Source of the DNA: an uncultured Eubacteriales bacterium
GTDB lineage: Bacteria > Bacillota > Clostridia > TANB77 > CAG-508
DNA: 49,197 bases
Reading direction: 5' to 3'
NCBI GenBank assembly: GCA_949288095.1
Contig: CASEIX010000034.1
Span: forward strand, 1 to 49,197
The notes beneath the pieces were generated by a model that saw only the letters and a list, made by a program, of their open reading frames with translations, was not told the origin of the DNA and searched no databases. Position 1 is the stretch's first letter; every line of letters starts with the position of its first letter. The translations under genes and the position numbers were made by a program. Of this stretch, positions 25,333-34,634 are shown in pieces.

Positions 25333-27756
25333 TTATTTTACAACAATATTATAAATTTTATTCTTAACATAGATTTCTTTTATAATCGTTTTATTTTCTA
25401 ATTTATCATTAACAGCTTCATGCACTTTTTCTTTAACACTTTCTTCAGCTTCATCTAAAGAAATGGTAATAGTTGCTTTTAATTTACCGTTAAATTGTAT
25501 AGGTAATGTAATTTCATCAGCAATTGTTTTTTCTTCATCATATGTAGGCCATTCCATATAAGCTAACATCTCTGTACCACCTAATACAGTTTGCCAAAGT
25601 TCTTCTGTCATATGTGGTGCAAAAGGATTTAACAATTGTAAAAATGTTTTAAATTCTGCTTTGTTAATTTTCTTTTCTTTATAGAAATCATTTACTAAAG
25701 TCATAAAAGTTGAAACAGCAGTGTTAAATTTCATTTCTTCGATATCAGAAGATACTTTTTTAATAGCTCTATGCATTTCTTTTTCAAATTTTGGAGAATA
25801 TTCTTCACCATCTACTAATAAGTTTTGAAGATTCCAAACTCTATCTAAGAATTTTGCACAACCTCTAATACTTTCCATAGACCATGGAGCTGTTTGATCA
25901 AAAGGTCCCATAAACATTTCATAAACTCTAAAAGCATCTGCACCAAATTCATTAACAATGTCATCTGGATTGACAACATTACCTTTAGATTTAGACATTT
26001 TCTCTCCATTGCTTCCAAGAATCATTCCGTGAGAAGTACGTTTTTGATATGGTTCTTTTGTTGGAACAACACCTATATCATATAAGAATTTGTGCCAAAA
26101 TCTTGAATATAGTAAGTGAAGTGTTGTATGTTCCATACCACCATTATACCAATCAACAGGTGACCAATATTTTAAAGCTTCTTTTGAAGCCAAAGCTTTA
26201 TCATTATGAGGATCCATATATCTTAAATAATACCAAGAAGATCCTGCCCATTGAGGCATTGTATCTGTTTCTCTTTTTGCTTTTCCACCACAATGAGGAC
26301 AAGTCGTATTTACCCATTCTTCATGTCTTGCAAGAGGAGATTCCCCGTTTTCACCTGGTTCATAATCTTCAACATCAGGTAATTTTAAAGGTAATTCTTC
26401 TTCTGGAACAGGAACCCAACCACATTTTTCACAATAAATCATAGGGATTGGTTCTCCCCAATAACGTTGTCTAGAAAATACCCAATCACGTAATTTATAA
26501 TTTACTTGTTTTTTACCAATGTGATGATCTTCTAAAAAGGCAATTACTTTTTTCTTTGCTTCTACAACTGGTAAATCATTTAAAAATCCTGAATTGATTA
26601 ATATACCAGTTTCCACATCTGTGAATGCTTCTTTATCAATATCACATTCCATTGTTTCATGGGCAGGTTTAATAACTTGAACGATTGGTAAATGGAATTT
26701 TTTCGCAAATTCATGATCACGCGTATCATGTCCAGGTACAGCCATAATAGCACCAGTACCATAAGTAATTAAAACATAATCAGAAATCCATATAGGAATT
26801 TCTTCATTAGTTAATGGGTTGATGGCTTTAATGCCTTTTATCTCACAACCAGTTTTCTCTTTATTTAATTCTGATCTTTCAAAATCAGATTTTAAAGAAG
26901 CTTGATGTTTATATTCTTCAATTTCATCCATGTTGGTGATTTTATCTGATAATTTATCAATGATATGGTGTTCTGGAGCAACAACCATGTATGTAGCACC
27001 AAATAAAGTATCTGGTCTTGTTGTATAAACTGTTAAAGTTTCATTAGAATCAGCAATTTTAAAGGTAACCTCAGCACCTTCAGAACGACCAATCCAATTT
27101 CTTTGTTGTGCTTTAATTTTATCTAAATAATCTACATCATCTAAATCATCAATTAATCTTTGTGCATATTCTGTGATTTTTAACATCCATTGACTTTTTT
27201 CCTTTTGAACAACTGGACTTCCACATCTTTCACAAACACCATTGACAACTTCTTCATTAGCAAGCCCTACTTTACAACCTGTACAGAAGTTAATAGGCAT
27301 TGTTGCTTTATATGCCAATCCATGTTTATATAATTGAATAAATATCCATTGAGTCCATTTATAATATTCTGGGTCAGTAGTATTAATTTCTCTTGACCAA
27401 TCAAAAGAAAAACCAATTGATTTTAATTGTTCTCTAAAATGGTTAACATTCTTTTCAGTCGTTATCTTTGGATGAATATGATTCTTAATAGCATAATTTT
27501 CAGCAGGTAATCCGAAAGCATCAAATCCAATTGGGAATAATACATTATATCCTTGCATTCTTCTCTTTCTTGCAATGATATCTAATGCAGTATAACTTCT
27601 AGGGTGTCCTACATGAAGACCTTGACCTGATGGGTATGGAAATTCAATTAATCCAAACCATTTTTTCATAGTAAAGTCATCTTTTGCATTAAATGTTCCT
27701 TCAGCATACCATTTATCTTGCCATTTTTTTTCAATTTCTTTAAAGTTATAACTCAT
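25333..27756 (-). CDS. leuS: Leucyl-tRNA synthetase
   Basis: 807 aa. The start is the ATG at 27756-27754 ([12 protein letters not shown]), with AAAGGACGG upstream; the open frame extends 22 codons further but passes through the promoter region. Class I signatures are the HIGH variant HVGHPRS near residue 48 and KMSKSKGN in the C-terminal half. The editing (CP1) domain is present ([20 protein letters not shown]), as are zinc-type Cys pairs (CTGCKVG, CERCG; CEKCGW, CPHCGG). Length matches bacterial LeuRS. It has its own promoter; the leader is too short for a T-box. Confidence 0.97.
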   Translation of the reverse strand: MSYNFKEIEKKWQDKWYAEGTFNAKDDFTMKKWFGLIEFPYPSGQGLHVGHPRSYTALDIIARKRRMQGYNVLFPIGFDAFGLPAENYAIKNHIHPKITTEKNVNHFREQLKSIGFSFDWSREINTTDPEYYKWTQWIFIQLYKHGLAYKATMPINFCTGCKVGLANEEVVNGVCERCGSPVVQKEKSQWMLKITEYAQRLIDDLDDVDYLDKIKAQQRNWIGRSEGAEVTFKIADSNETLTVYTTRPDTLFGATYMVVAPEHHIIDKLSDKITNMDEIEEYKHQASLKSDFERSELNKEKTGCEIKGIKAINPLTNEEIPIWISDYVLITYGTGAIMAVPGHDTRDHEFAKKFHLPIVQVIKPAHETMECDIDKEAFTDVETGILINSGFLNDLPVVEAKKKVIAFLEDHHIGKKQVNYKLRDWVFSRQRYWGEPIPMIYCEKCGWVPVPEEELPLKLPDVEDYEPGENGESPLARHEEWVNTTCPHCGGKAKRETDTMPQWAGSSWYYLRYMDPHNDKALASKEALKYWSPVDWYNGGMEHTTLHLLYSRFWHKFLYDIGVVPTKEPYQKRTSHGMILGSNGEKMSKSKGNVVNPDDIVNEFGADAFRVYEMFMGPFDQTAPWSMESIRGCAKFLDRVWNLQNLLVDGEEYSPKFEKEMHRAIKKVSSDIEEMKFNTAVSTFMTLVNDFYKEKKINKAEFKTFLQLLNPFAPHMTEELWQTVLGGTEMLAYMEWPTYDEEKTIADEITLPIQFNGKLKATITISLDEAEESVKEKVHEAVNDKLENKTIIKEIYVKNKIYNIVVK

Positions 27757-27793
27757 GCTTCTAATCCGTCCTTTCAAATCTTTTATAAACCGT

Positions 27794-27822
27794 ATTATAT
27801 AACAAAAAACTAAGAGTTTCAA
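27794..27822 (-). promoter_or_regulatory. Promoter of leuS
   Basis: On the minus strand TTGAAA (27822-27817), a 17-nt spacer, then TATAAT (27799-27794). Transcription would start about 30 nt before the leuS ATG, leaving no room for a T-box leader. Confidence 0.75.
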
Positions 27823-27858
27823 GAGAAAAAGGCGAATTCATATAGATAATAACCAACC

Positions 27859-27887
27859 TTGAAATAAAAGAAGAAAAATGATAGAAT
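27859..27887 (+). promoter_or_regulatory. Promoter of the HD-domain gene
   Basis: TTGAAA (27859-27864), 17 nt, TAGAAT (27882-27887). It lies about 20 nt before the ATG at 27907 and is divergent from the leuS promoter. Confidence 0.6.
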
Positions 27888-27906
27888 GCATAACGAGGTG
27901 AACAGT

Positions 27907-28683
27907 ATGATAGATATACTAAGAGCAAAAAGAGTATTTGCAGAATATGTAAAAGCATATGATGCAGAAAATGATAAAATAAGAGTAAAAATTGAACATA
28001 TAGAAAGAGTTTCACAAGTTGCTAAAAAATTAGCAACAAAATTGGAACTTGATGAAGAAGATATAAAGTTAGCAGAATTAATAGGATTACTTCATGATAT
28101 AGGAAGATTTGAACAAATAAAAAGATTTAATACATTTAATGATAGGAAAAGTGTTAATCATGGAAAATATGGTGTACATGTGTTATTTAATAAACAAGAC
28201 GGAATCATTCGAAAATTTATAGAAGATAACCAATATGATAATATAATAAGAAATGCCATTTTCTATCACAATAAAGATAAATTAGATATCCCAGATAACC
28301 TAACAACTAGAGAGTTATTACATATTAAAATCGTAAGAGATAGTGATAAGATTGACATTTTAAATATACTAACATATGAAAAGAAAGAAACAGCTTGGGA
28401 AAAAGCAGATTTGTCAGATGATATTATTACCAAAGAGATTTATGACGAATTTATGGAAAATGGAAGAATCGATTATCATAAGAAGAACACAAGTGCAGAT
28501 AGTTTAGTAGGACATTTTGCATATATTTTTGATTTTAATTTCCCAGAAAGTATACAATTTATAAAGAAACAAAATTATATGGAGAAAATATATAATCGAT
28601 TTGAATTTCATAATCCAGAAACAATGCAACAATATCAAAATATATATGATAAAGTTGTGAAATATATGAAAACAGTGATATAA
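27907..28683 (+). CDS. HD-domain phosphohydrolase
   Basis: 258 aa from the ATG at 27907, six nt after GAGGTG; an in-frame ATG at 27886 falls in the promoter's -10. The N-terminal half carries an HD metal site: H in IEHIERVSQVAKKLA, then LLHDIGRFEQ (His-Asp), FYHNKD and a distal Asp in IVRDSDKIDIL. These residues define metal-dependent phosphohydrolases acting on nucleotides or similar. The C-terminal ~90 residues are less distinctive. The substrate cannot be deduced. topB follows 41 nt later, probably in the same transcript. Confidence 0.85.
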   Translation: MIDILRAKRVFAEYVKAYDAENDKIRVKIEHIERVSQVAKKLATKLELDEEDIKLAELIGLLHDIGRFEQIKRFNTFNDRKSVNHGKYGVHVLFNKQDGIIRKFIEDNQYDNIIRNAIFYHNKDKLDIPDNLTTRELLHIKIVRDSDKIDILNILTYEKKETAWEKADLSDDIITKEIYDEFMENGRIDYHKKNTSADSLVGHFAYIFDFNFPESIQFIKKQNYMEKIYNRFEFHNPETMQQYQNIYDKVVKYMKTVI

Positions 28684-28724
28684 TTTACCACAATATATAA
28701 AAGAAAAATAAAAGGATGATCACA

Positions 28725-30719
28725 TTGAGCAAAAAATTAATCATAACAGAAAAACCATCTGTGGCAATGGAATTTGCCAAAGCGTTAAAAATAACGACTA
28801 GCAGAAAAAATGGATATTTAGAATCCAATGATTGGATTATTACATGGTGTGTAGGACATTTAGTAACCATGAGTTATCCAGAAAAATATGATGAAAAACT
28901 AAAATTTTGGAGATTAGATACCTTACCATTTATTCCAGAAGAATGGAAATATGAAATTATACCACAGGTGCAAAATCAATTTAATATTGTACAACAATTA
29001 TTACAAAGAGAAGATATAGAAGAAATATATAATGCTGGAGACTCTGGAAGAGAAGGAGAATATATACAAAGACTTGTTTTTATGATGGCAAAACCAAATC
29101 CGAAAGCAAAAATGAAAAGGGTTTGGATAGATTCACAAACAGAAGAGGAAATCTTAAGAGGCATTCGAGAAGCAAAAGACATGTCAGAATATGATAGTCT
29201 ATCAGATAGTGCTTATTTAAGAGCAAAGGAGGACTACTTAATAGGAATCAATTTTTCTAGATTATTATCTATCATATTTGGAAGAAGATTGGCACAAAAC
29301 ATCCATGAAGATAGAGCTTCCATTTCTGTTGGAAGAGTGATGACTTGTGTATTAGGAATGGTCGTATCTCGTGAAAGAGAAATCCGAAATTTTGTGAAGA
29401 CAAAATATTATAAGATTATAGGAGAATTTGGCGAAGAACAAGCTTCATTTAAAGCAGATTGGAAGGCAACAGAAAAATCTACCGTATGGGAATCTCCTAA
29501 ATTATATAATGAAACAGGATTCAAAAAAGAAAACGACGCGAAAGAATTTATTGCAAGTTTAAGTAATAAAAGGGCAGTTATCACAGAATTAAAAAAATCA
29601 AAACAAAAAGAAAATGCACCATTATTATTTAACTTAGCAGAAATTCAAAATGAATGTACCAAACGATTTAAAATCAAACCAGATGAAACATTAGAGATTA
29701 TTCAAAATCTATATGAAAAGAAATTGGTTACATATCCTAGAACAGATGCAAGAGTATTATCAACAGCAGTTAGTAAAGAAATTAATAAAAACTTAAATGG
29801 AATTGCCAAAGGTTGTAAAGATGAAGAAATACAGGGATATATTAAAAAAATGGTGGAAGAAAAATATTCTACCAATCTGGCCAAAACAAAATATGTTAAT
29901 GATAGTAAAATTACAGACCACTATGCCATTATTCCAACAGGACAAGGGTATGAAAATTTTAATAGTTTGCCACAATTGCAAAAAGATATTTATTTGGTAA
30001 TTGTAAAACGTTTCTTAGCGATTTTTTATCCACCAGCAGAATATAATAAGATTAAATTAACGATTGAAGTAGAAATGGACAAAGAGAAAAAAGAAACTTT
30101 CACAACAAGTGGAAGAGTATGTATTAACCAAGGATTTTTAGAAATCTTAAAACCAGTAGATAAAGAAAATAAAAAGAAGAAATCCACAAATGGTGAGCAA
30201 GATGTGGAAAATAAAGAGGAAGAGAACAAGAATAGTGAAAATAAAGCAACGGATTTAGAAATTCTAAAAAAATTAAAAAAAGGACAAGAAGTATTGATTA
30301 AGAATTTTGAAATCAAAGAAGCAGAAACATCACCACCAAACAGATATAACTCAGGTTCTATCATTCTGGCTATGGAAAATGCAGGAAAACTAATAGAAGA
30401 AGAGGAATTAAGAGAGCAAATAAAAGGTGCAGGAATTGGAACAAGTGCCACAAGAGGAGAAATTATTAAAAAATTAGAGAAGATTAATTATATAGAAATT
30501 AATAATAAAACCCAGATTATTACGCCTAGCCAAAAAGGAGAATATATCTATGACATTGTTATGCAATCTATGCCAGATATGCTAAATCCAAAATTAACAG
30601 CTAGTTGGGAAAAAGGGCTAGATATGGTAGCAAAAAAAGAAATCAAACCAGATGAATTTATGACAAAATTAGAAAACTATATTCATAGTAAATTTAATAA
30701 ATTGGTTGTTAAAATGTAA
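28725..30719 (+). CDS. topB: DNA topoisomerase III
   Basis: 664 aa type IA topoisomerase, from the TTG at 28725 with AAAGG 9 nt upstream; an ATG at 28716 overlaps that site. The Toprim domain opens with KLIITEKPSVAMEFAKAL and contains the acidic NAGDSGREGEYIQRLV segment. The active-site tyrosine is Y337 in VTYPRTDARVLS. GIGTSATRGEIIKKLE and NPKLTASWEKGL are the conserved C-terminal core segments. A low-complexity insert (about residues 475-515, Lys/Glu/Asn-rich) interrupts the core. There are no zinc fingers, as expected for TopB. Confidence 0.93.
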   Translation: MSKKLIITEKPSVAMEFAKALKITTSRKNGYLESNDWIITWCVGHLVTMSYPEKYDEKLKFWRLDTLPFIPEEWKYEIIPQVQNQFNIVQQLLQREDIEEIYNAGDSGREGEYIQRLVFMMAKPNPKAKMKRVWIDSQTEEEILRGIREAKDMSEYDSLSDSAYLRAKEDYLIGINFSRLLSIIFGRRLAQNIHEDRASISVGRVMTCVLGMVVSREREIRNFVKTKYYKIIGEFGEEQASFKADWKATEKSTVWESPKLYNETGFKKENDAKEFIASLSNKRAVITELKKSKQKENAPLLFNLAEIQNECTKRFKIKPDETLEIIQNLYEKKLVTYPRTDARVLSTAVSKEINKNLNGIAKGCKDEEIQGYIKKMVEEKYSTNLAKTKYVNDSKITDHYAIIPTGQGYENFNSLPQLQKDIYLVIVKRFLAIFYPPAEYNKIKLTIEVEMDKEKKETFTTSGRVCINQGFLEILKPVDKENKKKKSTNGEQDVENKEEENKNSENKATDLEILKKLKKGQEVLIKNFEIKEAETSPPNRYNSGSIILAMENAGKLIEEEELREQIKGAGIGTSATRGEIIKKLEKINYIEINNKTQIITPSQKGEYIYDIVMQSMPDMLNPKLTASWEKGLDMVAKKEIKPDEFMTKLENYIHSKFNKLVVKM

Positions 30720-30751
30720 AGTAGAGATGTAATTATAAATATCTCTACTTT
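30718..30751 (+). terminator. Intrinsic terminator of topB
   Basis: AAAGTAGAGAT (30718-30728) pairs with ATCTCTACTTT (30741-30751), followed by more T residues. It begins in the topB stop codon. Confidence 0.85.
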
Positions 30752-30842
30752 TTTGGTTAAAAGAAAATATATTTGCTAAAACTATTTATATTTTCTAAAA
30801 AAAGTAGTATAATATAGAAATCAAACAAACAAGGAGAAAAAA

Positions 30843-33800
30843 ATGAATACAATATTAGGAGAGCTTGGAAAATCTCAAAAGTTTGTAACATTGGTAAATC
30901 AAATAGAAAATGAAAAAAGTCCGATAATGTTATCGGGCTTAACTGGCGTGGGAATGGTAGAATTATTAGCCAGTATTAATGAATATGCCAAAAGACCAAT
31001 TTTAATTGTTACATACAATGAAATTCAAGCAAAACAAATATCAGAAAACATAAAAGCATTTATGGATAAGGGAGATATCTTTCCAAAAAAAGAAATTGTA
31101 ACTTATGACTATATTGCAGAAAGTAAAGACTTACCTTATGAAAGAATAGAAGTCTTAAGTAAAATAAAAGAAAAAAGAAATCCAATCATTGTAACAACCA
31201 TAGAAGCTCTAATGCAAAAGTTACCACCAAAAGATGTACTATTTAAAAATTTGTTACATTTCAAAGTGGGAGATATCTATTCATTAGAGGATATTAAGAA
31301 AGCATTAGTTAATTTAGGATATGTAAGATGTGACTTAATAGAAGGAAGAGGACAATTTAGTATAAGAGGTGGCATTTTAGATATTTCTGTTTCTGATAAA
31401 ATCGGTGTGAGAATTGAATTTTGGGGAGATGAAGTAGACTCTATCAGAAATTTTGCGATTGTTAGTCAAAGATCTATTAATACATTGGAAAAAGTAGAAA
31501 TTTATCCAGCACATGAATATATATTGGAACAATCCATAGAACAAGTATGCAAAAACATCAAAAATTTAAGTGTAACAGAAGCACAGAAAGAAATTGTAGA
31601 AGAAGATATAGAGCAAATTGTTGGTGGAAACTACATCAGTAAGATTGATAAATATTTTGATTGTTTTTATACAAATTCTTCTACATTATTAGACTACTTA
31701 TCAGACAAATATATTATTGCATTAGATGAAGAAAGAAAAATAAAACAAAGAACAGAAAATATTAAACAAGATAGAAAAAATCTAATCAATGCTTTAGTAG
31801 AAAAAGAAAAAATCATTCCACAGGCATTAGAAGATACGATTGAATATGAAGAAATCGAAGATATTTTAGAAAATGGAAAAAGAAATCTAATCTATCTAGA
31901 AAAGCAAGATAGCGTAACCAATAAACAAGCAGAAAAATATGTTTTCGAGTATAGAGAAGTCAACTTCTATAAAAGTGAGATTGAAAACTTATTCCAAGAG
32001 TTGAAAGAAGCCTTAAAGCAAAAAAAGAGTGTATATGTATTAGTTGAGAATAAGGAAAAGGCGAAAAAACTAAAGGAAATATTAGAAAAAGAAGAAATTA
32101 TTTGTAAGCTAGAAGAAAAACTAGACAAAACCATTGTCGTAAAAACAGTAGAAAAGGTTGTTACTATTGGAATTGGAAAACTATCAGCAGGATTTGAAAA
32201 TTATGAAATTCATCAATTAGTGATTTCAGCAGATGAATTAGTTAGTGGAGAAAAGAGAAAAAGAAAGATAGTTCATTCTGCTTATACAGAAGGAGAAAAA
32301 GTTGTATTTGCAGATTTAAAAATAGGAGATTATGTGGTTCATAAAACCTATGGAATAGGTATCTATATTGGTGTCAATACCATTAAAGCAGATGGAACGA
32401 TTAAAGATTATATCAAAATTAAATACAAAAATGATGATATTTTGTATGTACCAACAAACCAAATGGACATGATTCGAAAATATGTTGGTGGAGATAAGAT
32501 TAATCCGAAAATCAATCGATTAGGAAGCAAAGAATGGGAAAATACCAAAACAAGGGTTAAGAAAAATTTAAGAGAAGTGGCAACAGAATTAATCGAGTTA
32601 TATGCCAAAAGAGAAAAATCACAAGGGTTTGCTTTTTTAAAAGATACACCTTGGCAAAATGAATTTGAAGCAAAATTTCCATATCAAGAAACAGATGATC
32701 AATTACGTTGTATTGAAGAGGTCAAAAAGGATATGGAAAATACCAAACCAATGGATAGACTGTTATGTGGTGATGTCGGATATGGTAAAACAGAAGTAGC
32801 CATAAGAGCAGCATTTAAGGCTGTGATGGACCAAAAACAAGTAGCCTATTTAGCACCTACAACAGTTTTAGCAGAACAACAATATCAAGAATTTAAAGAA
32901 AGAATGAAAGATTATCCAATCAAAGTAGAAATATTAAACAGATTTAAATCTGCAAAATATCAAAAAGAAGTTATCAAAGGTTTGAAATTAGGAGAAGTCG
33001 ATGTTGTTGTGGGAACCCATAGAATTCTTAGTAAAGATGTAGAATTCAAAGATTTAGGGTTATTAATTATTGATGAAGAGCACAGATTTGGTGTAAAAGA
33101 TAAAGAGAAAATAAAACAATACAAAACAAATGTAGATGTATTAACCATGACAGCAACACCAATTCCAAGAACTCTACACATGTCTATTGTGGGAGTAAGA
33201 GATATGTCTGTTATCTATGAACCACCACATAACAGAAGACCTGTACAAACCTATGTATTAGAATATGATAGAGAAGTGATAAAAGAAGCGATTACCAAGG
33301 AATTAGAAAGAGATGGTCAAGTATTTTATATCTTTAACAATGTAGAAAATATCCAAAGAAAAGCAGATGAAATATCAAGACTTGTACCAGAAGCAGAAGT
33401 TTCTTATGCACATGGACAAATGACAGGAAATCAGATTGAAGAAATCATGGATGATTTTATTCAAAAGAAATCCAATGTATTGGTTTGTACAACTATTTTA
33501 GAATCTGGAATTGATATTCCAAATGCGAATACCATTATTGTTGAAAATGCAGATAGAATGGGATTAGCACAGCTATATCAAATACGAGGAAGAGTAGGAA
33601 GAAGTGATAGGCAGGCTTATGCATATATCACATATAAGCGAGATAAATTGTTATCAGAAGTGGCAGATAAGCGATTAAAAGCCATAAAAGAATTTACAGA
33701 ATTTGGTTCAGGCTTTAAAATTGCGATGCGTGATTTAGAAATCAGAGGAGCAGGAAGTCTGCTTGGAGAAATTCAATCAGGACATTTAGAACAGGTAGGA

Positions 33801-34343
33801 TATGATACATATTGTAACTTGTTAGATGAAGTGATAAAAGAAATGAAGGGAATAGAAGTAAAACCAGAAGTAGATATCCAAATAGACTTAAATGTCACTA
33901 GCTATATTCCAGATGAGTATATTTCAGATGCCAATCAAAAGATTGAAATTTATCAAGATATTGCCTTATGTAAAAATGAAGAAGATATTCAAAATATCAT
34001 TGATGAAATTATTGATAGATTTGGTAATATGCCAGCAGAATTAGAAAACTTAATTGATATTGCAAGAATTAAATATTTAGCAAAAGCATTAAACATATCA
34101 AAAATTGCAAGTAAGAAAACAGCAGTTGTATTTACTTTTGAAGAAACACAATTTTCTTATGATGTTGCAAAACTTGTAAAAGAATATGGAAACAGATTAA
34201 AATTTTCAGCAGGTATTAAACCAATGATTACACTAGAGATTGGTACAGATAATGAAATGAAAATTTTGAATGATGTGACAGAGTTTTTAAAGACATTAAC
34301 AAAGTATAAAAAAGAAGATAAAGAAGTAACAGAAGAAGTATAA
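30843..34343 (+). CDS. mfd: Transcription-repair coupling factor
   Basis: 1166 aa, typical Mfd length. It removes RNA polymerase stalled at lesions and recruits UvrA. Order: a UvrB-like N-terminal domain (to ~350), the RNA-polymerase-interacting CarD-like domain (about 480-560, LKIGDYVVHKTYGIGIY), then a RecG-like motor with Walker A LLCGDVGYGKTEVAIRAA near 640-655, DEEH at 744-747, TATPIPRTLHMS, and the motif VI region QIRGRVGRSDRQAYAYI. The C-terminal TRCF domain contains RFGNMPAELENLI. AAGGAG precedes the ATG, and TATAAT is at 30808-30813. It is monocistronic. Confidence 0.97.
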   Translation: MNTILGELGKSQKFVTLVNQIENEKSPIMLSGLTGVGMVELLASINEYAKRPILIVTYNEIQAKQISENIKAFMDKGDIFPKKEIVTYDYIAESKDLPYERIEVLSKIKEKRNPIIVTTIEALMQKLPPKDVLFKNLLHFKVGDIYSLEDIKKALVNLGYVRCDLIEGRGQFSIRGGILDISVSDKIGVRIEFWGDEVDSIRNFAIVSQRSINTLEKVEIYPAHEYILEQSIEQVCKNIKNLSVTEAQKEIVEEDIEQIVGGNYISKIDKYFDCFYTNSSTLLDYLSDKYIIALDEERKIKQRTENIKQDRKNLINALVEKEKIIPQALEDTIEYEEIEDILENGKRNLIYLEKQDSVTNKQAEKYVFEYREVNFYKSEIENLFQELKEALKQKKSVYVLVENKEKAKKLKEILEKEEIICKLEEKLDKTIVVKTVEKVVTIGIGKLSAGFENYEIHQLVISADELVSGEKRKRKIVHSAYTEGEKVVFADLKIGDYVVHKTYGIGIYIGVNTIKADGTIKDYIKIKYKNDDILYVPTNQMDMIRKYVGGDKINPKINRLGSKEWENTKTRVKKNLREVATELIELYAKREKSQGFAFLKDTPWQNEFEAKFPYQETDDQLRCIEEVKKDMENTKPMDRLLCGDVGYGKTEVAIRAAFKAVMDQKQVAYLAPTTVLAEQQYQEFKERMKDYPIKVEILNRFKSAKYQKEVIKGLKLGEVDVVVGTHRILSKDVEFKDLGLLIIDEEHRFGVKDKEKIKQYKTNVDVLTMTATPIPRTLHMSIVGVRDMSVIYEPPHNRRPVQTYVLEYDREVIKEAITKELERDGQVFYIFNNVENIQRKADEISRLVPEAEVSYAHGQMTGNQIEEIMDDFIQKKSNVLVCTTILESGIDIPNANTIIVENADRMGLAQLYQIRGRVGRSDRQAYAYITYKRDKLLSEVADKRLKAIKEFTEFGSGFKIAMRDLEIRGAGSLLGEIQSGHLEQVGYDTYCNLLDEVIKEMKGIEVKPEVDIQIDLNVTSYIPDEYISDANQKIEIYQDIALCKNEEDIQNIIDEIIDRFGNMPAELENLIDIARIKYLAKALNISKIASKKTAVVFTFEETQFSYDVAKLVKEYGNRLKFSAGIKPMITLEIGTDNEMKILNDVTEFLKTLTKYKKEDKEVTEEV

Positions 34344-34368
34344 AAAGAGAATAAGTAAATACCATAAA

Positions 34369-34418
34369 AAGAATCTAGGTTATTAGATAAAATGTTTAAT
34401 AACTTAGGTTCTTTTTTT
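34369..34418 (+). terminator. Intrinsic terminator of mfd
   Basis: AAGAATCTAGGTTATTA (34369-34385) pairs with TAATAACTTAGGTTCTT (34397-34413), with one mismatch, and is followed by T residues. The rest of the 291-bp mfd-to-pilin gap is A-rich; a weak promoter is at 34532-34561. Confidence 0.85.
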
Positions 34419-34531
34419 GAATTATAAAAAGAAAAATAATTGAAAAACAATCGAAAGAAGACTAAAAAAGAAAAAAATGGAAATAATGATTATGAGAGAA
34501 AAAAATTAAGTAAGATAATTTATTAAAATGC

Positions 34532-34561
34532 TTGAAAAAGATAAATAGCTTATAGTAAAAT
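34532..34561 (+). promoter_or_regulatory. Possible promoter of the DGR-type pilin gene
   Basis: TTGAAA (34532-34537), 18 nt, TAAAAT (34556-34561), about 75 nt before the ATG at 34635. The region is so A-rich that chance matches are likely. Confidence 0.4.
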
Positions 34562-34634
34562 ATAAATATAGGCTAAAAGTTAAAAATATAATTAATTGCA
34601 AAAGAAAAATAAAAAAAGAAAGGAAGAAAGGCAA

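Noticed and set aside
27757..27906. T-box riboswitch before leuS
   Set aside because: The leader from the TATAAT at 27799-27794 to the ATG is only about 30 nt, and the whole divergent gap is 150 bp; a T-box needs far more and no T-box sequence is seen.
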